In this document: positions 35,601-47,600 of the stretch, piece after piece
How positions within the stretch are numbered: position 1 is the stretch's first letter
Layout: each line of letters begins with the position of its first letter
Made by a program: the position numbers and the translations under genes
From: Sipunculus nudus
Lineage: Eukaryota; Annelida; Sipuncula; Golfingiida; Sipunculidae
Length of the DNA: 64,000 nucleotides
Reading direction: 5' to 3'
Assembly: GCA_026874595.1 (NCBI GenBank)
Contig: CM049306.1
Span: 104,357,142 to 104,421,141 of the forward strand
Notes under the pieces: generated by a model
What the model was told of the DNA's origin: nothing
What the model saw: the letters and a program-made list of their open reading frames with translations, nothing else
Databases searched by the model: none

Positions 35601-38600
35601 CCAGGTTACTGGGATCAAGCTTGCTGCATGAAGTGTTTGTCCACTCACCAACACCTTTCAGAAAGAGATGAACCTGTGCACTCATGCAATTAATCCCTTA
35701 TTTAAAGGTGTAAGCCATAGAACATGAATCCAAATTATAATAATTTAGTTTTTCTAATTGTTGCATCAGTCTTTTTCATTTAACAAGTACAACAAGGGAC
35801 CCATGGAACACAGGACTCAGCTAAAGTTTGAAATTCTAGCAAATGCAAAATATGCAAAATATTCTATTGTAAAGTTTTTCATATATATAAGCATATGAGA
35901 AGCTAAGAGGAAATGGCCCTCCTACTTGGTTATAATAAAGTTCTAAATATATAATTGTAAAACTGATTATCTGACAAGACTGTCATGAAGAAAAACAGTA
36001 AAAATTTTGAGATACTTTGATGCATAAGAAAAATTACAGATGGACAGACAAGTGGACAGAATGGACTGATAACTTTATTTCACTTTCAAGGGAATAATGA
36101 AGTTTACCCTATTGTTTTAGCTTATCCACTTTTTCCATGAATAGTTTATATTAGATTCATATTTTTTATTTACAAGTTTTATATATTTGTAATAAAAAAA
36201 TCTGAATATATAAGTTTGACTTTCAGAATTTTAATACACATATATTTTATTATTTTTAAATCACATATGTTTAAACTGAATTAAAAAGAAAATAATGCCA
36301 CAACATAGCAACTTCAAGATTATTCCTTGAATCACAATAAAAAATGTTTGTACATTTGAGTTATCAGTACATGCTTAATTTTATTCACCGATACAGAATA
36401 AAAGATACAGAAAATTTGATTAAATAAAAACATCATTTCAATTAAAGTATACACACTGTTGGTTGAATGAGGGAAAAGCAATATCATAATGCTAATTACT
36501 ATTTAAGCTTTAATTTATTACTGGAATTAATATTCAATTTCACACCTGGTGACGTTTTTACTCTTCTGTAGAAAGGAATTCCTTATCTGAATAACATCTA
36601 CACTTTCATAGCAATACACCACCTTGTGGACACAATAAAAAGTGCACTTTAATTGTTGTAACCCTGGTTTGGGCCCATAACTTCAACACATTACACCATA
36701 CTGACCTAATTTTTAGTATGTAAATAGAAAATGTATGGAACAAGGCCTACAGGCCTAATGCGAACCTGTGCATTGGGAAATACACCAGGTATAATGCTTC
36801 AATGCTGGACCATAACTTCTCATATAATGAAAAATGCACGTACTAAACATTATGAATAAGAAACAATTACACAAACATCACTGCTGAAATTCTGGCATGG
36901 GTGCACACAACACAAAAATGATTGTAACTGGCACCACTAGTCTTGTATACAACAAAGCTATCAGAGATATATATGTCAGAGACAAGAATGAAATCCAGGG
37001 GGATTTTAAATTCGCCTAGACGAGATTGCAATTGTGATCTCGCCTAGGCGAGATTACGATTGTGATCTCGCCTAGACAGATTTTAAACTCATCTAGACGA
37101 GATCACAATCGCAATCTCGCCTAGGCGAGATTAAAATCCATCATGGAGCAGGCCAGGATTTTAATCTCGTCTAGGCAAGTTTAAAATCTGCCTAATATCA
37201 TTTAGGCGAGTTTTAAATCTGCCTAGGGGAGATAAAATAGTGATCAAATCTAATTTTTTATATATTATGCATTGTAATTGACATTTTTCAATTAAAAATG
37301 TTTTCAGTCAGATTTTCAATATTTTAACACTGAATGGTTATGTATATTTGACAGGTAATATATTCATTAATATTTACAGAATATTATAATATTAATGTAA
37401 TAATTAACATTATTTTAGGAAATGGATTTTTTTCATTATATAGTTTTATTAATATAGTTATGTATAGTTCACAAGTAATATATTTATTAATATTTACAGA
37501 ATATTATATTATTAATGAAATAATTTACATTATTTTTTATATTTATATTTTTATCAATAAACTAAGCAATAAGAAACTTTCATGGGTATTGTATACGGCA
37601 CATTTAAGTGATATATGATGTGGGCTGCTGCTGATTATTTACATAATAATTTTATTTTCATTATTAATTTGAAGTGAAATTGGTATTAGTAATATTAATA
37701 ATGTAGTAATTTAAAAAGACAAAAGGAGACTGAATATAACTCATTTATTATATAACAATATAATTCAATGCATATTCACATCCATAAACGATCTATTAAT
37801 CTATGAATCTAGAAATCATACCTTTTCTGGAATATCTAAAATCATAAATCTACATTTTTTAAAATATTTTATAAAACATTCTTGTCAATATTTACCATAG
37901 ATAACCTGAAATCTAAATGTCTAGAGGCATGATGTAACGGATGCTGATAAACAGGTGCCAGGCTAGATGTATCTGCTTCACACAGCTAACATATATGGTA
38001 AAATGACTCAATTCAATCTTTATAATTCAGCCAAAATTCATTCTTTGGAACCATAAAAGATAATTAATATAAGAATTATTCAGGGGATTATTCTTGTAAA
38101 ATATTAAACAAATTGGCCTCAGTGGAGTCAGTCAAAAAGCGTTTTACAGGTTTATAACTCATATGGGAAAATACAGAAAAATGGCTAAGTTCAGCTTCCC
38201 ATTACTCAGCCAAAAATCACTGAACCAAAACCATTTGAACAAACTTGAATTATCAACATCTAAGGATAATTAATGTGTGAGATTAAAGAATTTGGCCCAG
38301 TGGTTTTTGAGAAGAAGATCTTTGTAGCCACTGAGCTAAAATGGGCTGTTACAGCAAATGACTAAATTCAGCTTCCTATAACTCAGCCAAAAATCACTGA
38401 ACTGAGACCATTTGAACAAACTTCAGAAAGCACTACCCTAGGATGATTTCTGTGCGATATTAAACAATTTGGCTATATTGTTTCAGAGAAGAAGTTTTTT
38501 TGTAGACGTCCAATATGATATGGGCTCTGATGAACCCTGTACAAAAAAGGCCGATATAGGTGGCGCCACCAATACCTCAATTTCAGATATGACTCATGTG

Positions 38601-41600
38601 ACCAACATTGGCATAAAATTTGGTGATGACAGCTTCAGCCGTTTCTGAGATTGTAATTTTAGTATGCTTTTTTGGACAGATGACTAAGTTCAACTTCCTG
38701 TAACTCGGCAAAAAATCACCGAACTTAAACCATTCGAAAAAACTTGAGAAAGGTTGTTCCGGGGATCATTTCTGTGAAATGTTGGACAATTTGGCTGAAC
38801 ATTTTCAGAGAAGAAGATTTTTAAAGCTTTTTTAGCTTTTTCCCTATGAATCTAAGAAAATGCAGGTAGCCAAAAAATAAGCAAAATCTGATAGAGTGTT
38901 TTAGTTGACTAATTTTTTGCATAAAATTTGGTGATGCTAACTCTTGCCGTTTTCAAGATAGTATGGGTTAACGTACAGACGACGGACAATGGACGGACGG
39001 ATGACGGAAGCCGGACGACGCCACACCATCGCATAAGCTCACAGGTTCGCTAAAAATATGCATACTAAATATAATCAAAAACAGATCAGTAATTTTGATA
39101 TTTGACCGTCTTGAAGTGTAACAATGGGTTTTTAATGAAAAATTTTTCCTTAAGAAAAAGAAAAAATTTCCTAGTGACCCAATTTTCTGTATGTTAGGAG
39201 ATTTTGGGGACATCTAACTGTATGCAGAATTTTGGATTCTTAGGTCCAAAGGTTTCAAAATTTGCCCTGTTAACGGCTAGACTACAGACAAAGGACCACG
39301 ACTACACAGGCTACCATGGCCTGCACCTATCAGTGTCAGTAAACAGGGGTCAGTAAATGGCTGGTCAGTAAATGTCTTTGCCATCACAAGTGCTCAGGTT
39401 GAATGACCACTGTGACAATTAATGCCTGCAGACAAATCATTGTGACAATGCTTCTTGTAGAACAAACCACTGTCGCAATGCCTGTAAAAGAGATCATTGT
39501 GACAAAACCTGTATAACAGATCATTGTGATAATGCCTGCAGAATGGATCACTGAGACAATGTCTGTAGAACAGATCATTATGACAATGCCTGTAGAAATG
39601 GTCATTGTGACAATGTTTGTAAAAATGGATCATTGTGACAGTGCTTGTAGAACAGATTTCTGTAAGAACAAATCTTTGTATTTACAATATGTGTAGAATG
39701 GATCTTGTATCTTTTTGATAACAGCATGTAGATGTTCTGCCCTGACAGTGTACCTTGTGTGAAGCTGTCACATTCTGACTCTGTTGTACAAGCTGCCACT
39801 CCTCGTGCTGGGACAGTACAACATCCCAGCGGCTGTACATCACTGTACCCCTCTGATGCATAGTACATGTTTAATTCATGGTCATCTCTCATACAGGGAG
39901 CAAACACTGCACCGTACTCTGTAAAAAAAAATCACAAAACACTGATAGATCCTCTATTTCTTTTACACCATTCTTGAACTGCATGGAGGATAAAGTATTC
40001 AACATTTACATATTTAATGGATAATCTGCATATTATTTTTTGTAATTTATATTAGCATAACCATAGAATATCCAAGGAGAGTTTTTATTCTCACAAATCT
40101 GTTCAAAATGCATTTAAGCATATATACTGGTACACCAAATTTAATGAAGTAAATAATTTATGATCTGACTATGAAATGTTTATGTGTATTTGAGTAAACT
40201 ACTATGGTATGTGGTGCAGATATGTGCTGTGTGAAGAGCCTGACATTCCAGTTACTTTATTAAGATATACCTATTAGTGATCTTGCTGGTGGCCCTACCC
40301 ATATGTTTGGCAGTTGCCAGTGTTCAACTGTCTCCAGTCCAAGGAAAGTTTTAACTCCTGTCATTAGCACTAGATGGGGCTGCAGTCCAACAGGTGCCAT
40401 CTGGCTGACAGCCAGCAGACCAATGAAGGTTCCTGTCTGTAGCTTGATAAACAGAGATATTCTTATTTGATTCAAACTTTGCATGCTAATGATCCTAAAA
40501 GTGTAATTGATACACATTATTTAAATATTATGAACCATCACAAAATATTTGTCCAGAATCCTTCAACACTGAGAAAAGTCTGACTTTCAAGGTGCTAAAA
40601 ATCGTGATTTTGCCGCAACCAAACCCAAAGAATGTACACTGTGACTTTATTTTGGGTTTCCAAGGACATATCGCAAGGATCTTCCTGCATTGTAAATCGG
40701 AAGTTTCTAGTATTAATAAGCATGATTTGTGCCATGTTAATGGATGCTGGGACAACTTGATGGGCAAGATGACAAAATGATGTACGTACTATGATGATGT
40801 AGCAGATGATACTATGGGTTAGATGATTTACAATGAGCTGAGCTGATAACTGTTCAAACTTATTTAGAATAACTGTTAAGTTTTCTGAGGCATTATATTT
40901 CCTACATGGAAGACAAGTTGCATTGGTTTAATCCAGAAACAGACATAACCTGATAAAATTGATTTAGTAATTGTGAACATAATCTGTGCATATATTCCTT
41001 GCTAAATATTCCAAAAATTTTCATGGATATGGAGTATTCCAATGTTGTTACAATAGCAATGTTCTTAAAGGCCTACTTCCATGGCAAAAATAAAATGAAA
41101 TAATACTGAAAGTTTATTCATTTACATGTATATGTATAAATTATGGTATAAAAAAATCAGGCTTTGCGCACTTAACCGTTCAAATTTAAATTGAAAGACC
41201 CGTAATCCACCCCACACAGGGGCCCCAAGCCAAACAGAAGGGTCCTTGCCAAGGCGATTGTGACGTCACAACCAGAACACACCGGGTGGTATTGTAATGG
41301 CATCAGTTGAGTTTAACACGATCTGGGGAAAATATGCCAAAGTATTGCGTCGTCAGGTTGAGCAGCAACATCAAAGGTCATGGTGTGAGCTTAATCATAT
41401 TTTAACAAGTGTATAAGCCACATGTTCGTGCCAAATGGACAGGATTTCCTTTACAGAAGAGGCCGAACTGGACCCGGCCAGGCATGATCTGGGAAGGGGA
41501 TTCCCATGCAAGGTTTGGCCACTGCCATGAGAGTGCGGACGGACTTTTCCTTACATTTAGTCACCTTTGTTGCCACTTTTGTTGCCACTCTATATCCCTT

Positions 41601-44600
41601 ACATGCGTAGGCTGCTAACTAGGAAATGATGCTGCTTTTCATCTTTACGACTCCTGTATCTCTTAATCTTCAACTTTGCACCTGTTACTCCCCGACTTAA
41701 TTGACACGTTGGGAGCTGGCACCACGCAGTCTGCACCACAGGCGCTTGAATCGCTATTTGTGTTGATCTTGGTTTAAATAGTGTTCAATTTACCTTAACA
41801 ACAATCCCCTACCGTTAAATGAGCTTTAAACCATGTTATATCGTTTGTCGGTACTTTTTTATATAATAGATACACAAGGCCGGCTTCCAAGTCTGCGGAC
41901 GGGTAGGCGATAATACAAGAAATCAATTGAAATTCCCAAATATTTCAAAGATTTTCGAGGGAAGAAACTTACAGTGGTTAAATGGCCAGTTCTTCTTTCT
42001 ATAAAAGCATCAACAATTCCAAAACACACAGTGTACCACATGAAATGAGCTCTTATTTGTAACTAGTCTGTATCCATTAAGCAGCTGTTACCCCAAACAA
42101 GGAAATCCCCATGTATCTTGGTCAGCAGTAAGGATTCCCCCCTGGAACCTAACACCTGATTGGTTGATAATGATGGAAATAGTAATCTGGGATAAATCTG
42201 TCTGTTTGTCGCTTAATGGATACAGACTCGTCCGCAGAATTGGAAGCCGGCCTTGTGTATCTATTATATAAACAAGTACCGGCAAACGATATAACATGGT
42301 TTAAAGCTCATTAAACGGTAGGGGATTGTTGTTAAGGTGAATTGAACACTATTTAAACCAAGATCAACACAAATAGCGATTCAAGCGCCTGTGTCTGCAC
42401 TGACGCCGAATCAGGATTTCAAGCGACGTGTTATATGACAACCAACATATAGCTGCTTGTTGATCGTATAAGTTTAATAATATCAAACTGATCAATCAAT
42501 TAATTTATTATTAAATGTGTTTGAACACCTGTAAATGATAAAAATTTTTTTTTTATTTTGGAACTTTTTTTACAAGTTTTAAGACACATATGACCGAAGG
42601 GGTCACGTAAAGCTTGGTGCATGGTGCCTCAGCAAAGGCGTTAACATTGGAGAAACAAGTAATAGGATTCTAAAAAAAATAAACCCACCTTAAAAATCGT
42701 TACTCCTTATTGTTGACAATAATCCAAATAATTATTTTAATATTTCAAATCTTATGTAATATTAGACAATTAACAATTTAAAAAATTATACCAAGCATTT
42801 CAGCATATTTTAATTCTGAGCCCAAATAATATGAAAAAAAGGCTTCGTAATGGCTTCCTTACATTAAACGTGTGTGTTGTATATGGGTTGGGGATATTTG
42901 CACTCTGTTTGAATTTTTTTTTTTAAGTTTTCTTTTAAGTATCTGTAATGATAAAATGTGATTATTGTTTTAAAAATGTGTATTTGTTGTATAAAATGTG
43001 ATAAGCAATGTTTTATTCATTTTTTATATAACAAAAAAAACAAATTCCATGCCAAGTAAGCACACACACACACGCATACATATAATTTAAGAGGTTTGTT
43101 AAAAATGTAATAAGTATGTAATTTTAAGTATGTAATACTTGTATTTGAATTTTTAATATATAACGTGTATACATGTAAATATGGTATATATATATATATG
43201 TGTGTGTGTGTATGTAGATATCTAAAGATAGACACTTGTAGTATGTATATAACAAAATATCAAATCAATTACCCAGTCAGTCATAAAGAGAACGCCAAAT
43301 CTGTTTCAGCAGTCTCACTCCTTCCTTGTTAGTATGATTTGCCATATTGCACTCAAAGATGTTACACTTGGACCTTCAGATGATACACTGGCCGAAGTAC
43401 CCATGCATTAAGTCCAAATATACCTATACATATACTAATGTAACCGTGGGTTGGGGACGAAGACCAGTAGACAAGACAAGTTGATTTAATCTGTTTATTC
43501 TTACGGTTCCTAAATGGAGTGGCTGGCGAACCAGCTAAAATACAAAAATATAAAAGAAATTTAAGATATGAATGTAACAAAGGGTCAAGATAAAAATAAT
43601 TATTGTTGAATATATAAAGCAATTTTCTTACTCATCCAGTTATCATTCAATGCAGTTTAGGTACTGAAAACCTGATAAATTTGACAAAGCCATAATGTGA
43701 ATTTTCTTTTGAAATATGTAAAGTGTTTACAAATAACCCATCCTTAATTTCTGGCTCTGATACTAAGGATACCTAAACAATTATTATTTAAACTTGAAAA
43801 CAATCGTAATTTCAAAGAATTATATTGAAAATGAATATATCTCTATGATTGATCACAATTTACATAAATTACCATAATAAACAATGTAAAGTTGATTGTA
43901 TGGAATAAAACCCCATTAACTTACAACAAATAGTATGGTTTGTTCTGTACAACAGTTAATCTTGAAAGTCGTCCTGTTGTCTATTGTATGTTTGACCTAT
44001 AAAAACAAACAATCTTTAATCTGACAGATAGATTGTAAAAATCGCTGAGAAATACATAAAATGATATGATATATCTCGGAAGGCATATCAATATAATAAA
44101 ACATTGTAATGATAAACCCTCTAAGAACTTGGCATATCCAATACAAATAACATATACATAAATGCCCATGATACTTTCAGTCACTAGAAACCAATTATCT
44201 TATCATAAAATTGTACGAAAACAATTACCCAGGTTTCTATTAGTAACATGTATCAGCATAACACACATACATAAATGTACCCTATGACTTGAAGTGAATA
44301 AGCAGACAAATGCAATGCAATAAAATAATTGAAATAATTTATACACACACAAGTCGGGTAAACAACAAAAGTAACTACACTAAGAGTCCTAAAACATCAT
44401 GCTCCGCCCAAACATTTTACTACATGCCAACAATACAATGCTGCATCTTTATTCCTTTGGACTTGCACAATAACCTATTTATCCAAAGAGAAAATCCAAT
44501 AAAATGACAATACACAAAACTAGTAAAACATTACATTCAATCCTCAATTATTGATTTTACCATCAATGAATAAAATAATAAATGATTCAAGAAATTCTAT

Positions 44601-47600
44601 GCATAATTAATTAATAATACTCATAAATTGACAAAGTAAATTAACTAATTAGCACTGGTACAGTACACTTAGTCATTGTTGAGTGGTCAAGGCCACAAGT
44701 ACCAGTATCACCTGTTGTAGCTATTGTGGTGACATTTTACAGAAAACAACGTAACCCCAAACTGATATACATGACTGTAAGTTGCAGCTGCTTGCCTGCG
44801 GGAACAATTAAATGGCACAGTTTGTGTACAACATGAGCGACAAGGGTCCCCTGTCCTGGTCTGTGGAACCTGATGTTACAGCCAGACAGCTATTGACCTT
44901 AGACATTAAGAGGTCAGGGACTGTCCCAAGCTCTCTCGCAGAGAGAGAGAAGGGGGGGGGGGGGATGTCAGAGACAACATATGCCATATCTTAGAGGGTA
45001 AACAAAACTCATGCCTAGACAGTCCCATATGTATATCCTAAACAGATTTAATTCCACATACTCAGAAATGGGCACACCTGTCACTTATTTAAATGAACAT
45101 TTAGACAATTATTTTCATGCAAACATTTCAGCCAATTAATAATAATAACTCACCAGATATAAATATTGCACATGTTACACTGTCTGCACGTATTCTCTTC
45201 ATGTTTTGATCTGAAGAGAACATTAAATGAACTAACTCTTTCTATCTCACCCTGAATTATATTATGTAACAATAGTCTAGCAAAATTGGGGAAAGGAACA
45301 CAAGTTGGACTTCTGTGTCTACAGGATACATTTAACATGCAGATACTAGACATTTCCTGTCTGATTATACATTACACTCATCAGTGCTTACAGGAATAAA
45401 TATAAAACATTATGTAACAATTCTAATACTCATCCCTGAAAGGGACAACCTGCCACATACCACTGCTATTTCTCAAAAATAACGTAAACAGATTTAAAGA
45501 ATTACAATGTATTGACATTCTAACAATTTAACTGATCAAGCTGTGTTGCATCAAAAGAGTGTCTTGAGACATATATATCAATCATACAAATATTCTGACT
45601 GGAATTAAAGCCAATCTGTACCTTGGTATAAAGTTAACCTTTTAAACTGACATTTTTCTTTAATTGATATCTAAGTACTTAAGTAATGACAAGATGGAAA
45701 AACTTAAATTACTTATATGACAAAATTAATAAATAAAAAAAACTCTTAGGACTTAAGACAGTAGCTTATTAATTATAAATTCTTTACCTTATATTCAGTT
45801 GTTTTCAGCTTTCTTCAGACAGTGGGCCAAAGCGAGGGCCCCACCCTGAGCAGGGGGTTATGTACCCAGACATCTGGGTCAAGACGCAAAGTAGTCCTAC
45901 TTGTGTATTAAATATTAAAATACTACCAAATACATTTATGAATAGAACTTTTGAAATAAACTAAAAACATGTCTGTTCTCTGAACATGTACCCAAATGAA
46001 ATAATAAAATACATTTATGGTTTCACAATGCATGCTCATACATAAACATTAGGTGATATAGGTCAGTCCTGGATTTCCACAGTAACCAGCAGCATGACCA
46101 TATGTAGCTTTCCCTGTAAAGCGTTTGTCCAGACTGCTGGAGGCCTGCTGTAATTGTATATTTCAAGGACACTACATGTATCATGTGCACATTGGACTGC
46201 ACAGTCTGAGTAATCATATTAAAGCATTATGTTGAATAAAACAGCAACAAAATTATTAAGAGATGAAAGTTTAAATAGTTGACATGTCTTAATTTAAACT
46301 CTGCTACATCCACCCCCACTTTTTCATTGCCTCGTCCTCGAGCAATGTGTTAGGAGTATACAGGAATAAACACTGACATTAATAAACATATAATACAAAT
46401 CAAACATAGAAAGAAACCAGTCTTTTCTTTGTAAATTAACCTGGTTTTAAACACAATGCGGCACAAACAAACATTTGCTGTGTAATCTTTGACTTAAGAC
46501 ATATAATATAAATGCAAACAATACAAACACTAACAAAACACTAACAAAATAAGGGAATTTAAACTGTTGTTTCCTTTTTCTGAATTAAACTATTATTCAC
46601 ATAATTACTTAAAGCTGATCTAGGCAGATTGTATGGATTTCTATGGTAACCAGCATTTTGTCTGCTTGTTCTCCTCGGTATAAACATCTCATCTTCATCG
46701 GATGTCGTCTGAGACACAGAATGGTATGATCCTGCATTGGTATCATTTGACAGATTTCCTGCTTCTGTGGATTGTTCATTGTGGCGATAATTAATTAATA
46801 CTCGGATTTCATCATCATCTGAGCTACTTGTACAAGAGGTCTTTCTTGTTAGTTGGCTATGACGCTTTCTTAATTTCTTTTGTACTTGGTGATTTGACTT
46901 CCTGTCTGGACATGGCCTTAAATCTGCTCTATTAATCCAATTTGCTTTTCCCAGCCCATCTGTTGGTTCAATTAGATAAATATGTTGGTCATGATTACAG
47001 GCCAGGATGAAGTATCTTTTTGGATGGTAAGCATCTTGGAACTTGTTTCTACCTTTAACAGTATGATTCTTTCTGTAGACCTCTGTTCCAACAGCCAAAG
47101 AATGGTCTTTGAGTTGACCATCATGATGAGTTTTTCTGGTTTCTGCTTTCTGCTTGAGTTGTTCCTGAGCAATCCTGTATATTTCTTTTAGCTTCTGTTG
47201 ATGTTTTGTCACCCAGTTGTTCATTGTTGGTTCCTCTGCAGATGCTTCTGTGGTTTCTAATGTATCATCCTGAACAAGATTTCTGAAATTATTTGCATCT
47301 CTGCCATACATGAGATAAAATGGCGAAAACCCTGTTGTAGAATGTGGGGTAGTGTTGTAAAAGAACACGAGCTCATCGAGGTATTCGGGCCATTTCCTTT
47401 TCCTCTCTGGAGGTAATGCTCTCAACAGGTTGTGAAGGGTCCGATTAAAGCGTTCACATTGAGCATTTCCTTGTGGGTGATAGGGTGTCGTTCTTGACTT
47501 TTTAATCCCATATAGTTCACAAAGATCCTTGATCAGTTTTGACTCGAAATCTCTTCCCTGGTCTGAATGAAGCCTCTGTGGGGGACCAAACCTCCTAAAC

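Noticed and set aside
43362-43622. Minus-strand frame with AGSPATPFRNRKNKQIKS as an extra rhomboid exon
   Set aside because: Exons 55649-55842 and 40271-40436 already join in phase through TM1. The frame has no good donor and no similarity to the iRhom TM1 region.
44812-44994. Frame beginning MAQFVYNMSDKGPLSWSVEP as an exon
   Set aside because: It ends in a simple repeat at the LTR border, has no splice sites and lies on the opposite strand to the host gene.
45150-45353. Identical 67-aa and 64-aa frames in 44.97-46.3 kb and 52.2-53.6 kb as genes
   Set aside because: They lie in the two LTRs, which are non-coding.
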